Shown here: piece by piece, positions 39,876 through 49,394 of the stretch
Position numbering within the stretch: position 1 is the stretch's first letter
Layout of the letters: every line of letters starts with the position of its first letter
Assembly: GCA_017163975.1 (NCBI GenBank)
Contig: JAFFSR010000229.1
Location: 10,620,001 to 10,684,000, forward strand
Source of the DNA: Anastatus disparis
Taxonomy: Eukaryota; Arthropoda; Insecta; Hymenoptera; Eupelmidae
Length of the DNA stretch: 64,000 nucleotides
Direction: 5' to 3'
The notes under the pieces: model-generated
Database searches by the model: none
Seen by the model: only the letters and a program-made list of their open reading frames with translations
What the model was told of the DNA's origin: nothing
Position numbers and translations under genes: made by a program

Positions 39876-39883
39876 TATATATA
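39876..39883 (+). promoter_or_regulatory. Candidate TATA box of the serine protease gene
   Basis: TATATATA lies 68 bases before the start codon. Transcription would be expected to start around 39905-39915. A TCAGTT initiator-like word at 39931 is a less well spaced alternative. Confidence 0.45.
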
Positions 39884-39943
39884 GTTTGAAAAATCAAGAA
39901 TTTAATGTAGTTCGCTCGTTAAATCTAATGTCAGTTTAAGATC

Positions 39944-41357
39944 ATGAAGCTCATTGGTAAATTTCTTATTCTCTGTTGCGCAGCACTAGGTATGTACACT
40001 TTTTTTGCATTTGCATTTTTCAACTGTTTAAAAATTCATAAAACTATATTAACTTTTTAAATTTTTCTAAAATATTTTTGTAAGAATACAGCACCATTAA
40101 AATTTTAATATAAATATCTACAGTTAACAGTGAAAAAATAAATTCTACGATTGAGAATGAACCATCAAAATTTAGATTAGCTACTGGTGCTCGAGAAGCT
40201 TATAATGGGGAATTTCCGTATCAAGTATCAATTCAATTAAATGGAATACATGAATGTGGTGGTTCTTTAATTAGCCCTAAACATGTACTTACAGCTGGTC
40301 ATTGTGTTATGGATATTGTTAGAAATCCAGTACCAGCAAAGAGAGCATTAAAAATTGAAGTTGGATCCACTGAAATTGGCAGAGGACAAAAATATAATGC
40401 TATAAGAGTCTCTCATCATCCGGATTATCATGGCGAAGATGATACGATCTTTTTGCCATATGACATTGCTGTTATTACGGTTAGTAAATGTCTTATTCAT
40501 AATAAAATATATTTTTTCGTTGGAAGCATTAAAAAATTTTTTTTGCAGCTAGAACATCCAGTCAAATTATCAAAAAATGTAAAGACAGTAAACTTACCTG
40601 CAGAATATTCAGAGCCACGTTTGGGCACAAAACTTCATATTAGCGGTTTTGGTACTTACACTGCTGGAGGTCCTATATCGCCAGTCTTATTAAAAGACGT
40701 GATGACACCAGTCACTTTGAGAGAGTGTGATAGTTACTATCAACGTATACTCAGGCAACAAATTACTAAATCTCATCTTTGCGCTAAAAGCACACCTGAT
40801 CATGGAACTTGTCACGTAAGTCTATGATGATAGAAATTTTTATCATTAAAATTTATCTATATTTAGTTTATTAAAATTAATATATAACTTTTTTATTGTG
40901 ATTTTCATCTGTATTAATCTTGGAATCTTTTTAAAAATTTTATACTGTTACATAATAGTTTTGTATTAAAAATTTTAATGATATTAAAAATCAATATAAC
41001 ATGTGTTCTCAGGGTGATAGTGGTGGTCCATTAGTGGAGAAAAAAGGAAATCGTATCGAAGTTGTAGGAGTAGTTTCTGGAGGTGATGGAAAATGTGGTT
41101 ACGGAAATCCTGATATATATACCAAAGTATCTCATTTCATTTCCTACATCAAAAGCGAAATGAACAATCACAACAGTCCTTCAAGTTCTAATGCTATTAA
41201 TATGCATGATGTTGAAGAGCCACCATTTGGGCTGCCAAATAATGATTATTATTCTGATTATTCTCAAGTTCCTCCTGGCCATCATCCTGATTATCCTGAA
41301 ATTCCTCTAGGTCATTATCCTGATTATCCTTACCCACCTTTTGATGATGATTATTAA
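39944..41357 (+). CDS. Secreted chymotrypsin-fold serine protease (337 aa, four exons)
   Basis: Exons 39944-39989, 40124-40479, 40549-40815 and 41013-41357 join in frame with GT/AG borders (1014 nt). The product starts with a hydrophobic signal sequence (about residues 1-16). Residues 33-34 (R-L) look like the activation site: the mature start would be LATGA rather than the usual IVGG. Catalytic triad: His75 in TAGHC, Asp129 in YDIAV, Ser226 in GDSGGP. By alignment of the motifs, specificity position 189 is Gly (residue 220) and position 226 is Asp (residue 257), so it is not a trypsin. The Gly189/Asp226 pair is the one known from crab collagenase (brachyurin). After the protease domain (to about residue 272) comes a tail of about 65 residues rich in P, Y, D and H with a repeated PxGHxPDYP motif. 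Digestive, venom or immune roles are all possible. It converges on the antimicrobial peptide gene. Confidence 0.92.
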
Positions 41358-41982
41358 AAATTCTGATGAATATTATTAAATTGAGAATTTGCGAAGAACA
41401 AAATATTTAGGAAAATACTATTTTATGAAAATTATAAATTATTATTAGAATTAATAAAATTAATACCAAAAATTTAATTATTGTAAATAGAATAATTTAT
41501 AATTGTTATTTTAAAATATTAAATGTTATATTTCAAATCCTTACGAATATAAATAAAATGTTTTGTTATTGTTATAATATTGTATCATAGTGTTTATTAC
41601 ATTGTATAACAATTTTTAAAAATTGAATAAAACATTACAATATTAATTGCATTTATTTTAATTTTTAAATAGATTTTTCTTCATTTATCAAACTTTTTTG
41701 TGTAACCGATTATGTTTAATTATTAAAATGCAAAATAAGAAGGGAATATATATAAGTATTAAACAAAACATTATAAATTTAAATGCAAATCTTTATTAAA
41801 TTCATTACATTACATACTCGATAATATAAAATAAATAAAGCATGACACTTCAGACAATGTTTTTTTCTCTATGTATCTTTTAGTTATTTATAATTTCAAA
41901 ATTTGATATTCTATACAATATATACAAATAAAAATTAACAGAATTTTAATCATCATTTAATTTGATCTCATGAGTTTTGGAT
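41358..41982. other. Intergenic region between convergent genes
   Basis: AT-rich 3' flanks of the protease and the antimicrobial peptide gene. AATAAA words at about 41453 and 41551 could be poly(A) signals of the protease. ATAATA/TTTATT words near 41830 could serve the minus-strand gene. Confidence 0.5.
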
Positions 41983-42414
41983 TCAGCCCCAATGAAATGA
42001 ACCGCCAATACCAACTTGGCCTTGAGGTTTGCCACCTGGTTGTTTATTAGCTCCTCCGCTGACATGTACACTGCCATGCTTATTTTCCCAGATTTTATGT
42101 TGACCTTCTACATTCCATGAAGTTCCACCATTTCCTTTTTGTCCATGGGCAGATATTTGGTTGCCGTCTGGCGATCGACGAACACGCTGTAATAATAATT
42201 GTATTAATGCTTTTTAATTATTTTTGTTATTAATTGAAGAAATAACAATTGTTATATTTACCCAAGGTCGTTGTGGGCGCGGGTTAAAAGGTCCCTGTCC
42301 CGGAAAATTTGGGAAAGGTTTTTGTTTTGGATGTGGTTTCTGCACTGGTGGTACGTAAGCATCTACTGCTATCATTACTAAAGCCAGTAAAATTAAGCTG
42401 CTGAAGAACTTCAT
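41983..42414 (-). CDS. Two-domain antimicrobial peptide precursor: abaecin-like plus hymenoptaecin-like (118 aa)
   Basis: Coding exons 42414-42262 and 42186-41983 join in phase 0 (donor GTAAAT, acceptor TTACAG). Exon 1 encodes a signal peptide (residues 1-19, likely cut after VDA) and a 32-residue proline-rich segment from YVPP. Its core PFPNFPGQGPFNP closely resembles abaecin, a bee proline-rich peptide that targets bacterial DnaK. Exon 2 begins with RVRR, a furin-type site, followed by a 63-residue glycine-rich segment (from SPDGNQ to the end GGSFHWG). It has the composition and ending of hymenoptaecin/attacin-type peptides, which act on the bacterial envelope. Processing would release both peptides in equal amounts into the haemolymph. 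The domain names rest on motif recognition. The glycine-rich part is diverged, so its family is less certain than the abaecin match. Upstream motifs suggest immune induction. Confidence 0.85.
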
Positions 42415-42750
42415 GGTTTTTTAATTGTGTTGCTGAAATACAAAAATATTTATTTAGTAAAAAAATATAGAATTTCCAATATAATTTTACGTTTTACATA
42501 ATTCATAAAAAAATCTGTTAGAAATTATTTAAAAATTACATTTTAATATTAATTCCCAATAAACAATTAAAGTTTCAAACTTTAAATCATTTTGACATTA
42601 AATTAAATTATCAGTTTTTATTATCTCAAAATAATTTTAATAAAATAGTATTAATTTATAATTTACAAAATAATTATCTTTATAATGAAAATGTGAAAAC
42701 TTACTTATACAAGGAAGTATTGCTGAGATTGATTCGAACTGTTGTGATAT
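42415..42750 (-). other. 5'UTR and 5'UTR intron of the antimicrobial peptide gene
   Basis: On the minus strand a leader runs from about 42750 to 42705. It ends at a donor GTAAGT (42704-42699) and resumes after an acceptor TTTCAG at 42432, 18 bases before the ATG. The 272-bp intron is AT-rich. The transcription start is estimated from the TATA box. Confidence 0.6.
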
Positions 42751-42772
42751 TGACTGTGAATAAAATCTGCTC

Positions 42773-42779
42773 TTTTATA
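42773..42779 (-). promoter_or_regulatory. TATA box of the antimicrobial peptide gene
   Basis: TATAAAA on the minus strand, about 30 bases upstream of the predicted leader start and well placed for the spliced leader. Confidence 0.7.
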
Positions 42780-42899
42780 CAAAATTTGTAATAATGATAA
42801 CATAATCATTGTTTTATACATCCACAATCGCTGTTATCAGATTTCATTTAATTTGTAGTATTGCAAATAATTTCTAAAATAAGGTAAACAAACTTCAAC

Positions 42900-43098
42900 G
42901 GTATATCCCCGCTTATCTCTGATTTACATATTTAAATATATACGCTTCATACTTATCGGTATCTTATCAAGATCGTCTAACTCATTTTAACAAATTTTTG
43001 TTGTGATTCCCGATGATTAAGCGCTATGTGCGAATAATATTTATTGCTAATTTTAATTAAAATAGTGATTCCCACATTTCAATGTCCTTATTCTTATC
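42900..43098 (-). promoter_or_regulatory. Candidate immune enhancer: kappaB-like and GATA-like motifs
   Basis: On the minus strand GGGAATCAC occurs at 43003-43011 and again at 43065-43073, and GGGGATATACC at 42900-42910. All resemble insect NF-kappaB (Dorsal/Dif/Relish) sites. GATAAG words lie at 42912-42917, 42952-42957, 42963-42968 and 43093-43098. Close kappaB and GATA sites are characteristic of insect antimicrobial peptide promoters. Motif matches only; function is inferred. One other GGGAATCAC copy occurs at about 30119 without such a gene. Confidence 0.5.
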
Positions 43099-43158
43099 AC
43101 ATTTTATAATTTAAAAAAATTAAAAATAACTTTTTAATATTAATATTATATTTGTAAG

Positions 43159-43370
43159 AGGTCGTCAGTGGCTCACTCGGTAGAGCGATGGATTCATAAT
43201 CTCGAGGACTCGAGTTCGAATCCCGCTCACGGCAACCGATTGATACAAGCGTCACTGTACACGATACATATGCTGAAGTTCACAAACACATTGAAAACCT
43301 CCGTCGCTAATTAGCATCGTAATGATAGCATAAATAAAGCATCGTTAAATAAAATTTTAAAAAATAAAAA
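43159..43370 (+). repeat. tRNA-derived SINE, plus orientation
   Basis: Complete copy with head GGTCGTCAGTGGCTCACTCG, B-box GAGTTCGAATCCCG, body and A-rich tail, like the copies at 12680-12884 and 62500-62703. It lies just upstream of the antimicrobial peptide enhancer region. The body shows more substitutions than the 62.5 kb copy. Confidence 0.9.
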
Positions 43371-43387
43371 TAACTGTTAATAAATAT

Positions 43388-43520
43388 AAATAACTGTAAA
43401 TAAGTGTAAATAACAGTAAATAATTGTAAATAACTGTTATTTATGTCTCAATTTCAACATTTTTTAACGCTTATTTACTGTTATTTACAGTTATTTACAT
43501 TTATTTACAATTATTTCCAG
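43388..43520. repeat. Inverted pair of 10-bp tandem arrays
   Basis: Left array 43388-43437 is five consecutive 10-bp units of the form AAATAANNGT. Right array 43471-43520 is five consecutive 10-bp units TTATTTNCNN, the inverted sequence. A 33-base spacer separates them. The array sits directly behind the SINE tail. Confidence 0.85.
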
Positions 43521-46500
43521 AAATTTTTTCCATATGGGTTTATATACTTTTGTGTACTTTTTTTTCAATAATTTTAAAACAGTTACAATTTTGTTGCATT
43601 ACAAATATATGAATATTCTATTAACAAAGCCAAATTTTTAAAGTTTTAAGGAAATATAAATTATGTTGTTTTAATAATTTTTTAAAAAATTATTGAGTTT
43701 TTTGTCTTAATTTGAAACAACAAATTTGAACCTAAATAGAATCATGTCGTACTACAAATAGATTGCTAATAGCCATTTTTATGTAAAGACAAAATACTGT
43801 AACTTATTATGGTTAATACTCAGTTATTGTACATGGCACATTTTAAGCTTAAATCTTGTATTTTTCAAGTTGAAAAAAAATTCAATAATTTTTTTAAAGA
43901 TTTTTTTTTGAGGGCATAATTAGTATTCTTTCAAAATTTTTTAAATTTAACTATTTTTATAGAATATTTAAATGAAACAGATGATACATATTTTTCTTAC
44001 TGCACGAAATATAAGACTTTTTAAATAATCGTAACAGACATCTTAATAATAAATACATTCCAATTTTAATTATAAATTAGAAAATATTTATTTTTTGTTA
44101 TACATATCAGAAATGCAAAAACAAAATTATGAATTCTTACTAATTTTAAAAACGTAAATTTAATAATTGCTTTAACCAGCTTTAATCAGTAATACATTGC
44201 TGTAACCTGACAATTAAATAAATCATATATTACATTACGTTTTTACCTAATTTACCTATTACATGTTATGTAAGTATATTAAACATTCCAATTACAATAA
44301 TTTACTTTCATATATATATTTGTTATTTCATAATTTAAACATATTAAAAATTTTCTCTAATCTCATAAATTGCATACTCATTTAATTAAATTTTTTTTCT
44401 CATCATTTCTCAAAGTTTTAATATCATCAAACTTCACCACAAATACATATATGTATATCAATCGAGATACAATAGTGGAATAGCCATATCATATCACCTA
44501 TGGCAATCTGAATTATTGTTGCAGCTAGACCTCTCGACAAGAGAGAGAGAGAGAATGATTATCGAAGTAAAGGGGGCCAACCAATCCATATATGTATATA
44601 GAATCATATTCGATTTGACTAGTACGCGATCCTAACTCCAGCGCGCACACGCTCACATATATATGCATTACATACCGATACTAATGTCTGATACGGGCGT
44701 AGGATTATCTATCTGTCGATCTTTGCTACTTCGAAACATACTGTATTATATGTACATGTATATATATATATCGAGCGTACGCGCACATTCAGATTCTCTT
44801 AAACATTCATATATGCATGAAAGGGGTACGTATACCTTCTCACTCTCGCTTTACATCCCCTTTTCTCTCTCTCACTCTCTTCTTTTATACACGTGTACGT
44901 ATGCATTAAACTTGCATACTTTAGAGGGGGACGAGAGGGGATTTAAAAGAACCCATAGTTTAAAGAGAGCTTTTCGGAGGCACTGACCCTCTAAATAATA
45001 ACTTGGACGATATCGAAGAGAGACCGAGTTAGATTTTTATCTTAAGGTAGTGAAGACATACTGAATTATTACAGCTGAGGGATATATAGAAAGGATTGCT
45101 TTGAATATTGCAAGGGCTGTACAATATTTTGAAGTTGAGCTTCATTGTTCATGCACCTTGCAATCAACATTAACAAATAATAATTCTAAAAAATTATTTA
45201 GTTAAGGCTCGTTTCAAATATGACGTTTATATCTGTGTATTTTTATATTATTGATAATTTTATCCAACAAAAAAGTATGTAGGAGGAGTTATTAAAATTA
45301 TTGAGGAAAATAATTTAAAAAATTTTTTATTTATAATTTTGTAAATTCCTGTATCTACTAATTTCTCAAAAATTAAAAATCCTAAAAAAATAATAAACAA
45401 TCATAATAACCACTGGTATTTTTTTAAAAAACTAAGGAGATCTCAATCACGAACAAATTAAGCAAAGTACAATACTACCGTCACAAAAAAAAACCTCACG
45501 AATTTTACCTGCAAGTGTAATTTTGGAACGTATTTTTTCACAAAGATTGCACTTTTAACAAGAAGCCCTAAAAAAAGCTTCTTTCCTTTTTTTCTTACTT
45601 TCGTAGCCTCATAGATATGTTTTTTGCATGAGGTTTTAACTTAGCTCCCGAAAAAGCAAACCGATGTACACGCGGTGGCGTCGGCTCGACCAAAAAGAGA
45701 AAATTTTTTCGCTAAGTTGTAAAATCACTAATGAGCGTTGCTGTAACCCTAACAAAAAAAAAAATCGAGAAGAAAAAAAAAAAAAAAAAGAAAGAAATAA
45801 GAGAGAGAGAGAGAGAGAAAGAAAGAGAGTAGGTTGGTATAAGCTTGGCTTGAACGTACAGCTTGCACGCAAACCTGATTGACTTGTAGATGAGGCGACA
45901 GCCGATACGTATACTACGGCGTATACTCTTTCTCTCTTTCTTTCTATACATATATATATGCCTAGTACCAAAAGGACTTTGCATATACATACTATCTTTC
46001 TCTATCTTTGTTTCTTTGGTTTTTAGGTAGGCTAAAGCTATTTATCTCTCTTGCTCTAGTCGTTGTATATATATACTTGCATGTATGCTATATGGAAGAT
46101 AGCTCCTTGCATAGGTTTTACGACAGTGTGTCGAACGTATATGTGTTGCTTGAGATTTTTTTATTAGATATTTTTTATGAAAATGTTGGAGAAACTTTTT
46201 GTTTTTAATAATAATTTATTGATTTTTATAATACGTAAATTTATAGTATGAATTTTTAATCTTTTTAGTATGAGAGTTTGTTCATTGTTTCTTTTTCATG
46301 TTTTAATGTTTATCATTTTTTTAATTAATAGGTAAAATTGCGTATTATGGTATGACTGAATATGTATTATTTTAGTAAAAAATAAATATGCAAAACAACA
46401 TGTAAATTATTAAAACATAAAAATAAAATTATTCGCAAAGTTTATTTTATATATAATTACAATCCAACAGCCATTACAATCCTCAGCAAAAATTCTATAA

Positions 46501-46638
46501 AAGTGATTTATTTATTCTTTCTTATTGCCTACACTCTATACTGTATTCATCGAATCATTTTATGTTGTTATATCAAATCATTATCTCGTTAATTAATCTT
46601 TGTCGACAGAACAACGAGCTAAACGCACGTGTATATCT

Positions 46639-46669
46639 GTGTGTGTGTGTGTGTGTGTGTGCGTGTGTG
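46639..46669. repeat. (GT)n microsatellite
   Basis: About 15 GT units with one GC interruption. Confidence 0.92.
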
Positions 46670-47922
46670 ACAACGTATGGAAAAACGTTATCCCGTCATA
46701 GCGAGTCAAGCGTAACGCAATGTGTGTATAAATATACGTGTGTCGCTATATAGTTAGCCAGGGTGGTTCATTTGTTATTCAAGAGTTGATGCAGAATAGT
46801 AATGAATGCAATTAAATTATGTATTTTTGTATAATATTTAAAATTTTAATGATGTTAAAAAATAGTTATTCTTATTTTATTTATCAGAAATTGTTGTTTT
46901 TGTGTATTACTTGATTACTTAATAAAAATAAATAAGCTACTTGGAGACTTCAAAATTAAAAATCAATAGTATTAAGTTCAAACTTTATATTTTTATGATT
47001 CTTAATGATTAGATAATATTAAAAATCAAAATTTATGGGGTTGGTCAGCCAGTACATGAACACCAACCGGTGGATGGACAAAATTAAAAATAATTCTTAA
47101 AAATCTAATTTTCTTACATACCTGCAAGGGACTAATGAAATCGAAGATTATTATTAATCTTAAGAGACTTTAAAAATTGTTTCTTTAGATTTTTTAAGTG
47201 TTCATTTACTGCCGAGTAGACCCTATGTATTTTTTTATTTACCAACGTATTGTAATATTTAAATAACTAATTATGAATGCATATTTTCAAATTTTTAAAT
47301 AATGAAAAGTAGTTTGTTACGAGATCATTGACGATTATAAAATCTGATGTAATTAACAAAATAAATTGTTATTTTATTTTTGTTTTTAATATAAATATTA
47401 TATCAATGCACACACTTGATTCTTTGAACAAACGCAATTTTGAATGAAAATTATCATTTTAATCAAAACTACCCTTAAACTCAGTAACCACTCCATCTAT
47501 TGTTAAATCTCACTACTTCTATCCCAATCAACCCCTAAAACTCAATAATATCAAGAAATCTACCATCATTCGTGCTTAGCATTGTATATCGATTCACCCC
47601 CTTTTTCTAACTAAAGCTATTATCAACTGAGTTTTACCATCGACCCTAGCATCTACCCCCAACCGATATACTACCATATAATGACCGGGGCGCTGCCTTA
47701 CACAGACTTTGCATTCGGCGCGTTCACGTCACAAATATTGATTTTTCTCGAAAAAAAGCGAGCGAGCCCCCTATACAATATAAGTTAAACGTAGTCGTCA
47801 GAGCTCTGGCTACTCTCGGAAGGGGGGCTTAAAAGCCTTCTATATACACAATTTTCTTTCTGTCTCCCACTTTTCGAAAAAAAAGTATATGTATACATGT
47901 ACATAAAATGGATAGTATCAAC

Positions 47923-47955
<33 letters not shown>
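47923..47955. repeat. (AGT)11 microsatellite
   Basis: Eleven uninterrupted AGT units. Confidence 0.96.
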
Positions 47956-47957
<2 letters not shown>

Positions 47958-48138
47958 AGAAACGACGGCAGACTACTATACTATACTATACCGTACTATA
48001 TAGAAGAAGGGAGGTAACAGGGGGGAGTTTAAAAGGGGGTGTTTGTAGCTTGAAACACATCGAGTAGTAGAGGCCTCGGTGGCGCCGACGTACGTGTAAA
48101 ACTTTATATACATGTATACTTCTCTCTTTTTTTTCCCT

Positions 48139-48168
48139 AAACACACACACTCACACACACACACACAC
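48139..48168. repeat. (AC)n microsatellite
   Basis: About 14 units with one TC interruption. Confidence 0.9.
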
Positions 48169-48904
48169 CCCCGCACGTACACCCACACACTTATACACAC
48201 ACGTACATGCACGTAGACGTATACATACGTGTGTGCATGTAAAGAAGTAAAAGCTTAGGGCTTATGCATGTAATACACACATACACAAGTTTAAGTGGAG
48301 GGCGCCATCGTTGGCGGGGTTCTACTTCTTCTGTATGTGCGCTCTCCGAGACTAGAGAATACAGATAAAAAGACCGCGGCGCGTAGCGGTGTGTTGTTTG
48401 ACGACGAGCGGACCCGTTTTCGATTTTTTTTTCCGTTCCGTTATTCTGTATATCTCTATACACGCGCGCTCGTATTGTTTAAAGAATACAAAAAAAAAAG
48501 AAAGAAAAAAAACGAAAAGAAAGGAAAAAAAAAAATTCACGAAGCGTGGAACGTTCTGTGTATTTTTTTGTATTGTAAAAAAAGAAAGAAGAAGAAGAAA
48601 AGAGAACGAAAAATTTTTCTCCCTCACCCCGTCCGTTCTATAGAGTGAAGTTAAGAGAGAAGAGAGAAAAAAAGGAAAGAGATAGACGACACAGAGAGAG
48701 AAAGAGAAAAACGACAGAGAGAAAAAGAGGAGGTAAAAGCTTTGAGTTTAGTAAGAAAGCCGAGAGATCAGCAGTAGCGAGTGCGTGGGTGGCGCGGGCT
48801 GGCGGCCAGCAGAGAGTTATGGTAGTATTGTATATAGTAAAAAGCCTATAGTAGAAAAAAAAACGAAATAACTAAAAGAATAGTTATATAGTGATTTCGT
48901 TGGC

Positions 48905-48965
48905 CGTCATCGTCATCATCATCGTCGTCATCGTCGTCGTCGTCGTCATCATTAACGTCATCGTC
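48905..48965. repeat. Impure (CGT/CAT)n repeat
   Basis: About twenty triplets of CGT and CAT in the probable SCAI promoter or leader region. Confidence 0.9.
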
Positions 48966-49394
48966 TAATTATTTTTTTTTTCTTGCCGCGTGTGTGGTAT
49001 TATCCTACGATAAAAAAAAAAGTTTTCTCAATCATCATATACATAGATATATGTATAAAATAAAGTACTTGTATACATATTTAAAAAAAAAGTGATAAGC
49101 ATATATGTACGATCAGGCGGACATAAGGATTTATCATCATTATCATCGTAGAAAGTCGAGCTGAGGCGAGACGATATATCAAGCACCATAAGTGAAATTG
49201 GTGGGAGTTATTATTTCAAAGAGGTTGATTTACAACAACAACAAGAAGAACAGCCTTTATATCAAAGTTATAATAATAAACATAATAAGGCAAGGTGCTG
49301 CTGCTGTTGCTGCCGTTGTCGTGGTAAACGTGAGCGCTGCTGTTGTTGCTGTTATTGCTACTGCAGAGAAAGAAGTGATATTGCCGAAGGAAAA

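Larger units (their letters stand above)
43521..49394. other. Non-coding region and SCAI promoter/5'UTR area
   Basis: No coding exon supported between the SINE and SCAI. Islands with CT/GA runs, CA/GT repeats and TATA words are at 44440-45050, 45600-46160, 46560-46770 and especially 47600-49390. The last is GC-richer, rich in triplet and dinucleotide repeats, and probably contains the SCAI promoter and leader. The start site could not be fixed. Directly before the SCAI ATG (49152-49394) the frame stays open and includes a TGC/TGT-repeat run. Confidence 0.5.

Noticed and set aside
45636..45990. Overlapping frames with Phe/Ser or Lys/Glu runs
   Set aside because: GA-repeat artefact; frames open on both strands over the same purine tract.
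48295..48851. Overlapping Lys/Arg/Glu-rich frames on both strands
   Set aside because: Purine-rich island upstream of SCAI; the frames mirror base composition only.
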